Positions 8,947 through 16,747 of a DNA stretch of 35,390 bases are shown here, in pieces. Numbering within the stretch: position 1 is the first letter of the stretch; each line of letters begins with the position of its first letter. The DNA is taken from the NCBI GenBank assembly GCA_015069095.1, contig SVJH01000021.1:1-35390 (forward strand), in the 5' to 3' direction. The position numbers and the translations under genes are program-made. The notes under the pieces are model-generated. The model did no database searches and was not told the origin of the DNA. It saw only the letters and a program-made list of their open reading frames with translations. Source of the DNA: Oscillospiraceae bacterium (GTDB lineage: Bacteria; Bacillota; Clostridia; UMGS1810).

Positions 8947-9942
8947 ATGAGATACGAAAATGCTGTTATAAAAAAAATAAATGACATATACGAAGATTTA
9001 AAAAGAGAAAGAGAAGAAGACGCTCAAAGAAGAAAAAACGAAATTTACAAAAAATTTCCGAGAATTGAAGAAATTGACGATGAAATTGCAGTAAGTGCAC
9101 TTAAAGTTGCATCTAAAATAGCAGACGGAAATCACAGCGTTGAAGAACTTTCAAAAGAACTTATGGAAACGCTTAAAACTTTAAAAACAGAAAAAGGCGA
9201 AATTTACAAAGCAAACAACATCCCTTACGATTACACAGACGAAAAATTCAAATGTGAAAAATGTAAGGATACAGGATACATTAAAGGCGAAAGATGCAGA
9301 TGTTTTCTTGAATATCTTGCAAAAAGCGTATATGAACTTTCAAACATTCCGCAAAGTGCAAAAGATGAAACTTTTGACAAGTTCGATTTTAGTTACTATT
9401 CAAAAAACATCGACCCGAAAATCGGAATTTCACACTTTGACAATGTTAAAAGCGTTTATGACAGTTGCATTTCGTTTTGTGAAAACTTTGAAAAAACAAA
9501 TGAAAATCTTTATATTTACGGCAATGCAGGCGTTGGAAAAACTTTTCTTACAAACTGTATTGCACAGGATTTAATATCTAAGGGACACAATGTTCTTTAC
9601 CAGACAGCATACAAAACTTTTTCGTTTTTAGATGATTACAAATTTGGCAAAATAGACAGAGAATCAAATCAGTTTTTGTTTGATTTAATCTACGACTGCG
9701 ACCTTTTAATTATTGACGACCTTGGTACAGAATTCAACACACAGTACACTCAGGCGGCATTCTTTGACATTTTAAACACAAGAATTAACGAAGGCAAAAA
9801 AACAATTATAAGCACAAATCTGTCGTTTGAAGAACTTAGGGATATGTACTCACCAAGAACTGCATCAAGAATTGCAGGTGTGTTTACACTTCTTCATATT
9901 TTTGGGGAAGACATAAGAATTAAAAAGAAACTTCAAGGATAA
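8947..9942 (+). CDS. DnaI/DnaC-type helicase loader, AAA+ ATPase
   Basis: ATP-dependent loader of the replicative helicase, 331 residues. A coiled, highly charged N-terminus (about 1-90) is followed by a zinc-binding motif (Cys103, Cys106, Cys117, Cys119), as in the helicase-binding domain of Bacillus DnaI. The AAA+ domain has Walker A GNAGVGKT (192-199), Walker B LLIIDDLG (253-260) and a sensor/arginine-finger region SPRTASRI (302-309). It follows the DnaD-like gene by 3 bases and shares its promoter. IstB-like transposon ATPases have a similar core, but the zinc motif and the dnaD neighbour exclude that reading. Confidence 0.9.
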   Translation: MRYENAVIKKINDIYEDLKREREEDAQRRKNEIYKKFPRIEEIDDEIAVSALKVASKIADGNHSVEELSKELMETLKTLKTEKGEIYKANNIPYDYTDEKFKCEKCKDTGYIKGERCRCFLEYLAKSVYELSNIPQSAKDETFDKFDFSYYSKNIDPKIGISHFDNVKSVYDSCISFCENFEKTNENLYIYGNAGVGKTFLTNCIAQDLISKGHNVLYQTAYKTFSFLDDYKFGKIDRESNQFLFDLIYDCDLLIIDDLGTEFNTQYTQAAFFDILNTRINEGKKTIISTNLSFEELRDMYSPRTASRIAGVFTLLHIFGEDIRIKKKLQG

Positions 9943-9946
9943 ATAA

Positions 9947-9970
9947 AAAAACGGGCATATGCCCGTTTTT
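9947..9970. terminator. Bidirectional terminator between dnaI and the M42 peptidase cluster
   Basis: Hairpin AAAAACGGGC / GCCCGTTTTT with an ATAT loop, with A-runs on one side and T-runs on the other, so it can stop transcription from both convergent operons. It overlaps the stop codon of the last M42 gene. Confidence 0.88.
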
Positions 9971-10946
9971 ATTTTTCGCAAAATGCTTTTATTAACTTTA
10001 CTGCACTTTCAATATCATCTTTATGTGCAGTTTCTTTTGTTGAATGTATATATCTTACAGGAATTGAAATTGCACCCGTTTTTACACCATATTTTGATGT
10101 GTGAATTGCTCCGGCATCAGTACCGCCAAAAGAAAGTATTTCTCTTTGGAATTTAATGCCATTGTCATTTGCTTTTTTCTCTAAACTTTCTCTTATTTCT
10201 TTATCGCAAATTACAGATGCATCTTTTACTTTTATTGCGCAGCCCATTCCAAGTTTTACATCCATAACTTTGCACGAAGGTGTATCGCCGGTATCTGTAA
10301 CGTCTACACATATTGCCATATCAGGTTCAATATTAAATGACGAAACTTTAGCGCCTCTTAGTCCTACTTCTTCCTGGGTTGTAAATACAAAATATAAATC
10401 GTAATCTGATTTTTTAAGTTCTTTTAATACTCTTAAAAGTACATAAACTCCTGCTCTGTTATCAAGCGCTTTTGATGAAATCATATTTCCCATATCTAAA
10501 AATTCGCCGCTAAACGAGCAAAAATCGCCAACATTTACTTTAGATTCGGCTTCTTTTTTATCTTTTGCACCGATATCTATAAACATTTTACTAAGTTTTA
10601 TATTTTTTATACTGTCGATGTCTTCTTCGTATGAAATGACACCTCTTGTACCGTTTTCAAATTCAACACTCTGGTACAAAGAAAATATAGCATCAACACC
10701 GCCAACAGGTCCAAAGCGCAAAAATCCGTCATCATCTATATAAGTTATAGCAAGACCGATTTCGTCCATATGGGCGCAAAGCATAAGTTTTTTCCCGTTT
10801 CCTTTTTTGTGGACTACAATGTTTGAGAGCGCATCTTTTTGTATATCATCGGCGTACGGAGTAGCCTCTTTTATTATTAAATCACATATTTTTTCTTCAT
10901 TTCCGCTTGGAGAATATGTTAAACATAATTTTTTAAGTAGTTCCAT
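9969..10946 (-). CDS. M42 family aminopeptidase (copy A, last of three)
   Basis: Cytoplasmic dimetal aminopeptidase of the M42 family (FrvX, glutamyl aminopeptidase, tetrahedral TET peptidases), 325 residues. Predicted metal and catalytic residues are all present: His59 (AHMDE), Asp162 (ALDNRAG), Glu192-Glu193 (TQEEVGLRGA), Asp215 (VDVTD) and His301 (YIHST). These peptidases trim peptides left by larger proteases; the exact side-chain preference cannot be read. ATG has AGGAGG 8 bases upstream. It starts 4 bases after copy B ends. Some M42 members were annotated as endoglucanases, but the motif set supports a peptidase. Confidence 0.9.
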   Translation of the reverse strand: MELLKKLCLTYSPSGNEEKICDLIIKEATPYADDIQKDALSNIVVHKKGNGKKLMLCAHMDEIGLAITYIDDDGFLRFGPVGGVDAIFSLYQSVEFENGTRGVISYEEDIDSIKNIKLSKMFIDIGAKDKKEAESKVNVGDFCSFSGEFLDMGNMISSKALDNRAGVYVLLRVLKELKKSDYDLYFVFTTQEEVGLRGAKVSSFNIEPDMAICVDVTDTGDTPSCKVMDVKLGMGCAIKVKDASVICDKEIRESLEKKANDNGIKFQREILSFGGTDAGAIHTSKYGVKTGAISIPVRYIHSTKETAHKDDIESAVKLIKAFCEK

Positions 10947-10950
10947 TATT

Positions 10951-11967
10951 TTAATCCTCCTTAAACTCAGATAGATTTTCTAAAATCAAATCCAAAAGTT
11001 TTTCCGTTTCTTTTATATCGTCTTTATGCACAACGCACACAGGCGAATGTATATTTCTTGAAGGTACACTAAGTACACAAACTGCGCATCCCGATGCATT
11101 TATGCTTATTGCTCCTGCATCGTTACCGCCAGCAACTGCCTGTTTTAACTGATATTTTACACCGTTTTTCTTGGCAAGATTCATTACAAACTTATTTAAG
11201 TTTTTATCATAAATCGTTCTTCTGTCAATTACGCTAAGCGCAACTCCGCGCCCCAAACGTGTAACTTTTTCGTGTTCTTTTGTAAATGGAATATCAAGCG
11301 CTGTTGTACATTCAAGTACTATGCAGATATTTGGATTTATTCTGTGAGCAAGTGCACTTGCGCCTCTTAGTCCTACTTCTTCCTGAGTTGTAAAGCAAAA
11401 ATAAATATCTTCGTCATAATCTTTTTTTATGGCGTTTATAATTTCATAGCATCCAACTCTGTCATCTAATGCTTTTGCACAGATAAATCCGTTTCCAAAT
11501 TCCTCATACGATGAATCAAATGTAAAATAATCGCCTACCGAAACGACTTTTTCGGCTTCTTTTTTATCTTTTGCACCAATATCTATATACATGTTTTTCA
11601 TCTTTACTGTTGTTTGGCGTTCATCTTTTGACTGAAGATGAACTGCTTTTATACCAAGTATACCGAAAGTATTTTCGCATCTTACTGCCTGAGTTAAAAG
11701 TGTTCTTTCATCAAGACCACCGACTTCTTCAAACTTTAACGAACCGTCTTCGTTTATTGCAGTAATGATAAATCCCACTTCGTCCATATGGGCGCAAACC
11801 ATAATTTTTCTTTCAGTTTTAGTTTTTCCTTTTTTAAATGCTATGACATTTCCCATTGTGTCAACTTCAACTTTTGTTGCATAAGGAGTAATTTTTTCTA
11901 TTATAAAATCTCTTACTTTATCCTCGTTTGATGAAACGCCGTCTAAATTACAAAGTGTTTTTAGCAT
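10951..11967 (-). CDS. M42 family aminopeptidase (copy B)
   Basis: Second of three tandem M42 paralogues, 338 residues. Predicted ligands are His60 (AHMDEVGF), Asp168 (ALDDRVG), Glu196-Glu197 (TQEEVGLRGA), Glu219 (LECTT) and His307 (NIHSP). The fifth ligand is Glu here and Asp in copies A and C, a difference that in M42 enzymes goes with metal and substrate differences. It overlaps the stop of copy C by 7 bases, with AGGTGA before the ATG inside copy C, so translation is probably coupled. It is diverged throughout from its neighbours, so this is an old duplication and not a recent one. Confidence 0.9.
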   Translation of the reverse strand: MLKTLCNLDGVSSNEDKVRDFIIEKITPYATKVEVDTMGNVIAFKKGKTKTERKIMVCAHMDEVGFIITAINEDGSLKFEEVGGLDERTLLTQAVRCENTFGILGIKAVHLQSKDERQTTVKMKNMYIDIGAKDKKEAEKVVSVGDYFTFDSSYEEFGNGFICAKALDDRVGCYEIINAIKKDYDEDIYFCFTTQEEVGLRGASALAHRINPNICIVLECTTALDIPFTKEHEKVTRLGRGVALSVIDRRTIYDKNLNKFVMNLAKKNGVKYQLKQAVAGGNDAGAISINASGCAVCVLSVPSRNIHSPVCVVHKDDIKETEKLLDLILENLSEFKED

Positions 11968-12998
11968 AAAGCATCACCTGCACTTTCAAGCGATGTTAAA
12001 AATTTTACTATCGCTTTTGATGTCATATTTGCATCTTTTATATTTACAACTTCATACGGAGTATGCATATATTTTAAAGGTATTGAAAACAGTGCAACAG
12101 GAATAGCATTTTTAGAGGTCTGTATAACCCACGCATCAGTCCCCGTCTGACCTCCGAACGCCTCAATATTATATTTTATTTTGTTTTTATCAAGAACTTT
12201 TATAATGTTATTGGTAAGATTTTTATGAAGGTTAGGCCCTTTTGTGATTACAGTTCCACTACCTGCTTTAAACGTTCCTTCTTTTGCATCAGGTGTTGTT
12301 GCATGGCAAACGTCTATTGCTATTGCAAAAGTCGGATCTACGCTGTATGCAGCGCATTTTGCACCGCGAAGTCCTACTTCTTCCTGCGATGATAAAACAA
12401 CATACAAATCAAAGTTAAGATTAGTATCTTTCAATTTTTCAAGTACATCAAGTAGGATTGCAACGCTCATTTTGTCATCCTGACTTTTTGTTGCGATATA
12501 GTCTTTAGAAAGGATTTTAAAATCAGGATAAAAGGTTACAACATCGCCTACCGATACAACTTTTTCACACTCTTTCTTATTTAGCCCAACGTCTATAAAA
12601 AGTTTATCCATAGGTATTGTTTTTGACATTTCGCCTTCTTGTAAAAGATGCGGCGGTTTTGCACCGATAATTCCCGTTAAAACTTTTTTACCATGCACTT
12701 TTACTCTATTTGCAGGAAGTATTCTTGCATCAATTCCGCCAACAGATGTAAAGTACAAAAAGCCGTCATCGTCTATTTTTGTTACCATAAGACCAATTTC
12801 GTCTATATGTGCTTCAAGCATTACACTTCCCTTTGGATTTTTGCTTTTTTTAACACCGATTACGCTTTGCAACGGGTCTATTTTTATATCGTCTGTATAC
12901 TTTTCAAAAAGTGTTTTAACTTCTTTTCCCAAATCGGCTTCAAAGCCTGAAACAGACTGAATTTCTATAAGTTTTTTTAAGTTTGCCTTCAGAGACAT
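11961..12998 (-). CDS. M42 family aminopeptidase (copy C, first of three)
   Basis: First of the three M42 genes after murD, 345 residues. Predicted ligands are His64 (EAHIDEIGL), Asp174 (KSQDDKMS), Glu206-Glu207 (SSQEEVGLRGA), Asp229 (AIDVCHATTP) and His312 (YMHTPYE). The YMHTPYEVVN tail and the AIDV.HATTPD segment are closest to the classical YsdC/FrvX type, while copies A and B have shorter HSTKE and HSPVC forms. GAGGTGG lies 4 bases before the ATG. The gap to murD is 24 bases, so it is probably in the murD operon; peptides from wall recycling are a conceivable substrate, but that is inference only. Confidence 0.9.
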   Translation of the reverse strand: MSLKANLKKLIEIQSVSGFEADLGKEVKTLFEKYTDDIKIDPLQSVIGVKKSKNPKGSVMLEAHIDEIGLMVTKIDDDGFLYFTSVGGIDARILPANRVKVHGKKVLTGIIGAKPPHLLQEGEMSKTIPMDKLFIDVGLNKKECEKVVSVGDVVTFYPDFKILSKDYIATKSQDDKMSVAILLDVLEKLKDTNLNFDLYVVLSSQEEVGLRGAKCAAYSVDPTFAIAIDVCHATTPDAKEGTFKAGSGTVITKGPNLHKNLTNNIIKVLDKNKIKYNIEAFGGQTGTDAWVIQTSKNAIPVALFSIPLKYMHTPYEVVNIKDANMTSKAIVKFLTSLESAGDALC

Positions 12999-13022
12999 CT
13001 TACCACCTCATATGTTTTAAAA

Positions 13023-14402
13023 TTAAAGTGATAGCACTATTGATTTAAATGTATTTCCTCTTTCTTCAAAGTTTTTGAACATATCAAAACTTGCACACGC
13101 AGGCGATAAAAGTACTGTATCGCCTTTTTCTGAAACTGCATATGCACTTTTTACGGCATATTCAAAATCATTTGCCATTATAACAGGTATTAAATCTTCG
13201 CCGTTAAATTCTTTTTCAACTTCTGCTTTTATTTTATCTTTTGTATCGCCGACAAGCACAAGGCATTTTACTTTTTCTTTTATTATTTTTCCAAAACCGT
13301 CAAACGGAATTTTTTTGTCATATCCGCCTGCAATAAGAATTACTTTTTCGTCAAACGATTTAAGCCCTGCTGTTGTTCTTGTAGGAGATGACGCAATAGA
13401 ATCATTGTAGAATTTCACGCCATTAGTTTCCCTTATAAATTCAAGTCGGTGCGCAACACCGCCGAAATTTTTAGCAACTTTTACAATAGAACTTTTTTTG
13501 ACAATATCATATGTTGCACTTATTGCAGCCAAAAAGTTATCTACATTATGTATACCGGGTATTCTTATATCTTTTTCGTTCATAATAAATTCATCGTTGT
13601 AGTAAATTTTTCCGTCCTGAAGATATGCCCCGTCTTTAGGTCTTTGTTTTAAACTGAATTTTACAACCTTTCCGTTTGCTTCTTTTTCAAACGAATTTGT
13701 AATTTCGTTTTCCATATTTATAATAAGTTTCCCGTCATCCTTCTGATTTAAAAAGATGTTCTTTTTAGCGTTTGTGTACTCATCCATATCTTTATGGTAA
13801 TCAAGATGGTTCGGTGCAACATTTGTTACAACGCTTATTGGTGCACTTTCACTCATACACTGAAGCTGGAAAGAACTAAGTTCTACCACTACATAATCAT
13901 TTGCATCCATATCGCCTGCTTTATCAAAAAGAGGAGTTCCGATATTTCCGCCGACAAACACTTTTTTCCCGTCTTCTTTTAAAATTTCACTTATAAGTGT
14001 TGTAGTTGTTGTTTTACCATCGCTGCCTGTAATTGCAATTATTTTACACGGGCATACCAAAAAGAACATTTCCATTTCACTTGTTATGCTTGCTCCGTTT
14101 TCCCTTGCTTTTTTAAGCGGCTCAATATCAGGATGTATCCCCGGTGTTTTAACAATAATATCACATCCGTCAAAATGGTCTAAGTAATCATCGCCAAGGT
14201 ATAGGGCTGTGGTATTTTTTGTCAGAATATCAAGAGTTTTTTTATCAAACGCTTCTTTTTGTCTTTTGTCGCAACCTATAACTATTGCGCCTTTTTTTGA
14301 AAATAGTTCAATAAGAGGCATATTGCTTACACCAAGGCCAAGTACAGCAATTTTTTTACCATTTAATGTGTCTAAATAGAATTCAAATTTAGGATTTTTC
14401 AT
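13023..14402 (-). CDS. murD: UDP-N-acetylmuramoyl-L-alanine--D-glutamate ligase
   Basis: Cytoplasmic Mur ligase that adds D-glutamate (the product of MurI, 5919-6725) to UDP-MurNAc-L-Ala. The 459-residue protein has an N-terminal Rossmann-like domain (VLGLGVSN, 20-27), the central ATPase with P-loop GSDGKTT (126-132) and the NVAPNHLDYH segment, and a C-terminal ligase domain with VKFYNDSIASSPT and ILIAGGYDKK. AAAGGAG precedes the ATG. Its start overlaps the upstream TauE-like gene by 14 bases. Unusually, murD sits outside the main division and cell-wall cluster, next to a permease pair and peptidases. Confidence 0.95.
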   Translation of the reverse strand: MKNPKFEFYLDTLNGKKIAVLGLGVSNMPLIELFSKKGAIVIGCDKRQKEAFDKKTLDILTKNTTALYLGDDYLDHFDGCDIIVKTPGIHPDIEPLKKARENGASITSEMEMFFLVCPCKIIAITGSDGKTTTTTLISEILKEDGKKVFVGGNIGTPLFDKAGDMDANDYVVVELSSFQLQCMSESAPISVVTNVAPNHLDYHKDMDEYTNAKKNIFLNQKDDGKLIINMENEITNSFEKEANGKVVKFSLKQRPKDGAYLQDGKIYYNDEFIMNEKDIRIPGIHNVDNFLAAISATYDIVKKSSIVKVAKNFGGVAHRLEFIRETNGVKFYNDSIASSPTRTTAGLKSFDEKVILIAGGYDKKIPFDGFGKIIKEKVKCLVLVGDTKDKIKAEVEKEFNGEDLIPVIMANDFEYAVKSAYAVSEKGDTVLLSPACASFDMFKNFEERGNTFKSIVLSL

Positions 14403-14754
14403 TTTTTTCTCCTTTATGATTTATTAACTGAGAAATTCCCATTATAAATAAAAATACTGCAAATATTTTTCTTAAAATTACAGTAGACATTTTTATAGCA
14501 ATATACGAGCCTATAAAAGAGCCTAAAACACCAAATATAATTATTTTCCACGAAACTTTAAAATCTATATTCTTATTTTTTATATGAACAACAAGTGCAC
14601 TTATTGCAGTTGGTACAAAATAATATAAATTTGTACACTGTGCCATATGCTGATTAAACCTAAGAAAAAGCGTAAGGCAAAGTATTAAAATTGTACCTCC
14701 GCCAATTCCCATTCCTGAAACAATGCCCGATAAAAACCCTGAAAGAATTGTCAT
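14389..14754 (-). CDS. Half-size TauE/SafE membrane protein (second half)
   Basis: Integral membrane protein of 121 residues with about four hydrophobic segments and the glycine-rich motif SGMGIGGGTILIL near the N-terminus, typical of one repeat of the TauE/SafE (DUF81) family of sulfite, sulfoacetate and other anion exporters. Full-length members are about 250 residues with two such repeats; here each repeat is a separate gene. The ATG overlaps the stop of the first half as ATGA, so the two are probably co-translated and assemble as a heterodimer. The substrate cannot be read from sequence. Confidence 0.8.
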   Translation of the reverse strand: MTILSGFLSGIVSGMGIGGGTILILCLTLFLRFNQHMAQCTNLYYFVPTAISALVVHIKNKNIDFKVSWKIIIFGVLGSFIGSYIAIKMSTVILRKIFAVFLFIMGISQLINHKGEKNEKS

Positions 14755-15107
14755 TTAATCACCATCCTTACAGCTGCAATAATCATAAAAATTCCAAACA
14801 CTTTTTTAACGTACTTACTTTTCAATTTTTTAAGAAGTTTTGCGCCTAAAAATCCGCCGATTATTCCGCCAACAGATGCCAAAAGTGTAATTTTAAAATT
14901 AAAGTATCCGCTTTTTGTGTAAAAAAACAAACTTATTAAAGTAAGCGGCAAAATTATAAAAATTGCAGTTGCGTGTGATTTTTTCGTTTCAAGATTAAGC
15001 ATTTTTTGAGAGAGCGGTACAAAAACACTTCCTCCGCCCGAGCCAAAAAGTCCGTTACAAATTCCGGTAATAAGCCCTAAAAAAGCACATTTTAAAAAAT
15101 CTTTCAT
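14751..15107 (-). CDS. Half-size TauE/SafE membrane protein (first half)
   Basis: Membrane protein of 118 residues with the family motif GICNGLFGSGGGSVFVP, hydrophobic segments and a basic loop (KLLKKLKSKYVKK) near the C-terminus. It is the first half of the split TauE/SafE pair and the first gene of the run that leads into murD. GGAGAAG lies 5 bases before the ATG. I see no convincing promoter in the 64 bases between it and the RNA-gene terminator. TCCGAT (15116-15121) can pair with ATCGGA (15137-15142) and would cover part of the ribosome site. Confidence 0.8.
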   Translation of the reverse strand: MKDFLKCAFLGLITGICNGLFGSGGGSVFVPLSQKMLNLETKKSHATAIFIILPLTLISLFFYTKSGYFNFKITLLASVGGIIGGFLGAKLLKKLKSKYVKKVFGIFMIIAAVRMVIK

Positions 15108-15171
15108 TATACTTCTCCGATGTTTTTTATTTTAATATCGGACATTTTTTAAAAAATTATACAAATCTTTA

Positions 15172-15208
15172 AAAATCGGCGTGAATCGAAAATATCAGAT
15201 TCGCGCCG
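15172..15208 (-). terminator. Terminator of the 6S-like RNA gene
   Basis: Inverted repeat 15177-15187 / 15198-15208 (CGGCGTGAATC / GATTCGCGCCG) with one G-U or mismatch position; read on the minus strand it is followed by ATTTTT. It separates the RNA gene from the TauE-murD operon. Confidence 0.8.
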
Positions 15209-15221
15209 CTTAATTTTTTAT

Positions 15222-15431
15222 GTATACCCCACTTTAGCCGTGATACGGACTATTTCTAACCTGTATTTAAACAGGTGGATATCCGCCTTTGTGCTTTTTT
15301 GTTCCCTTGTTAAATAACATAGCCAAAAAGGCTATGACATGGTCTACACCCACACAAAGAGAAAGGATTCCTTATTAGATTTGTTGGTTAAAATATATCC
15401 TATAAACACGCACCAAGCAGGGATTTACTCA
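15222..15431 (-). ncRNA. ssrS: Probable 6S RNA (RNA polymerase regulator)
   Basis: A gene-free stretch with its own promoter and terminator whose RNA (about 210 bases, ends approximate) folds like 6S RNA. The 5' arm (15424-15398) pairs over a long closing stem with the 3' arm (15249-15225), including CUUGGU..GUG..AUAGGA against UCC.UAUCAC..GCUAAAG, with small internal loops. A wide central region follows, with a small hairpin on its 3' side (15259-15264 with 15271-15276, ACCTGT / ACAGGT). An apical arm is closed by 15353-15359 with 15287-15293 and topped by AUAGCC/GGCUAU. This open-promoter mimic would bind housekeeping RNA polymerase. I identified it by architecture, not by a covariance search. 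Confidence 0.7.
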
Positions 15432-15437
15432 ATAGTT

Positions 15438-15466
15438 ATTTTAGCATAATTATTATATCATTTCAA
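15438..15466 (-). promoter_or_regulatory. Promoter of the 6S-like RNA
   Basis: On the minus strand, TTGAAA (15466-15461), a 17-base spacer and TAAAAT (15443-15438). The predicted start near 15431 agrees with the 5' end needed for the closing stem. Confidence 0.75.
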
Positions 15467-15500
15467 TATATTTAATTAAAAAAATTAAAATAACTTATTT

Positions 15501-15668
15501 TTATTTGCAATTTCCGGTTTTACATTTAAAAGTTTTACAAAATGTTTCTTTTTCTGTCGTTGCCATTGTGTTTTCTACCTGTATTGAACCTGCTGTACAG
15601 CAATCATCTTTTGTGTGATGTGCACATGATACAACATCACATTTTACACCCATAATTTTGTTTTCCAT
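15501..15668 (-). CDS. DUF1540 small cysteine-rich protein
   Basis: A 55-residue protein with eight cysteines (pattern CDVVSC, DDCC, FCKTFKC, GNC) that matches the DUF1540 domain found in small Firmicute proteins, presumably binding a metal. The function is unknown; family members are often linked to sporulation or stress, which I cannot test here. The frame is open to 15728, but ATG 15668 has AAGGAG 8 bases upstream and gives a N-terminus that starts right at the domain. It is a single gene; a weak AT-only hairpin (15486-15500) followed by T's lies after it, just before the 6S-like RNA promoter. Confidence 0.8.
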   Translation of the reverse strand: MENKIMGVKCDVVSCAHHTKDDCCTAGSIQVENTMATTEKETFCKTFKCKTGNCK

Positions 15669-15765
15669 AACACTTACTCCTTTACAATTTTTGCTATTAT
15701 TTCTACATAGCAAGCATATTATTTGCAAAAAATCAAAAAAATATTCTTTTTTTGCACATAAAATA

Positions 15766-15794
15766 TTGAAAATTATATATTGCTATGTTAAAAT
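15766..15794 (+). promoter_or_regulatory. Promoter of the pdxK-SDR-araC operon
   Basis: TTGAAA (15766-15771), a 17-base spacer and TAAAAT (15789-15794). The start near 15801 leaves a leader of about 113 bases before pdxK. Confidence 0.7.
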
Positions 15795-15836
15795 TAACTA
15801 AAGATACACTTTATATTTAAGCAGTTGCGTTAGTAT

Positions 15837-15884
15837 CCGAACCCGCCTAAACCAAGTAAAATAGCCGTTTTTCTTTGTTGTCGG
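15837..15884 (+). promoter_or_regulatory. Structured 5' leader of pdxK
   Basis: Within the leader, 15850-15861 pairs with 15868-15879 (AACCAAGTAAAA / TTTTTCTTTGTT, 10 of 12 positions paired) around the loop TAGCCG. CCGA (15837-15840) pairs with TCGG (15881-15884) outside it. No known riboswitch core was recognised; it may be a simple stabilising hairpin. Confidence 0.35.
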
Positions 15885-15913
15885 TTTCAAAATATATATT
15901 TAAGGAGAAAACT

Positions 15914-16747
15914 ATGGAAAGCATTAAACGTGTTGCTGCAATAAACGACTTATCCGGCTTTTGCAGATGCTCTTTATCTGTCGCAATTCCAATAATAAGT
16001 GCAATGGGACTTTGGTGCTGTCCCCTTCCTACTGCAATACTTTCAAATCACACAGGATATGACGATTTTTTCTTTGATGATTATACAGAAAAAATGGAAC
16101 CTTACTATAAAATGTGGAAAACAAACAACGTAAATTTTGACTCTATTTACACAGGATTTTTAGGTTCTGTAAAACAAATTGATATCGTTATGGATTTTAT
16201 AAAAAATTTTAAAAACGACAAAAATATTGTAGTTGTTGACCCCGTTATGGGCGATGACGGCGTTCTTTACTCTACATATACAAAAGATATGCAACTTGAA
16301 ATGAAAAAACTTATTAAATATGCTTTTGTTATCACGCCAAATGTTACAGAATGCTCATTTTTATCTGATACAAAATACGAAGGCGAACATATTTCAATAG
16401 ACAAAGCAAGAGATATGTGCAAAAAAATTGAAGGGCCAAAAAACATTGTTCTTACAGGGATAAGAAGCAAAGACAAAATAATCAATTTTGTATATAACAC
16501 CCAAACAAAAGAAGAAACAATCGTTTCAAGAAACGCCGTCGATGTTTACTACGCAGGCACTGGCGATGTTTTTTCATCTGCACTTTGCGCATTTTTAACA
16601 AAAGGCTTCAATTTAAAAGAATCTGTTGAAAAAAGTGCAAAATTTGTTGAAGAAGCAGTTAAGCACACATTTATGTGCAAATTAGATAATAAAGAAGGTC
16701 TTGCAATAGAAAAATGTTTAAATCTTCTATGGGAGGAAAATTTATGA
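15914..16747 (+). CDS. pdxK: Pyridoxal/pyridoxine kinase, ribokinase-fold
   Basis: ATP-dependent kinase of vitamin B6 salvage that makes pyridoxal 5'-phosphate, cytoplasmic, 277 residues. It has the N-terminal NDLSGFCRCSLSVA motif, PVMGDDG in the middle, NVTECSFL, and the ribokinase-family anion hole and catalytic Asp in AGTGDVFSSAL. This sequence pattern is that of the clostridial PdxK/PdxY group, with hydroxymethylpyrimidine kinase (ThiD) as a close relative. The frame is open to 15875, but ATG 15914 has AAGGAG upstream. It overlaps the SDR gene as ATGA. Why it is in an operon with an AraC regulator is not evident. Confidence 0.87.
   Translation: MESIKRVAAINDLSGFCRCSLSVAIPIISAMGLWCCPLPTAILSNHTGYDDFFFDDYTEKMEPYYKMWKTNNVNFDSIYTGFLGSVKQIDIVMDFIKNFKNDKNIVVVDPVMGDDGVLYSTYTKDMQLEMKKLIKYAFVITPNVTECSFLSDTKYEGEHISIDKARDMCKKIEGPKNIVLTGIRSKDKIINFVYNTQTKEETIVSRNAVDVYYAGTGDVFSSALCAFLTKGFNLKESVEKSAKFVEEAVKHTFMCKLDNKEGLAIEKCLNLLWEENL

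Noticed and set aside
15116-15142. Regulatory hairpin masking the TauE-like ribosome site
   Set aside because: Only 6 base pairs with a 15-base loop; too weak to claim as a regulator, so it is mentioned in the gene entry only.
15837-15884. TPP or other known riboswitch before pdxK
   Set aside because: I found none of the conserved core motifs (for example CUGAGA for TPP), so only an unnamed structured leader is reported.
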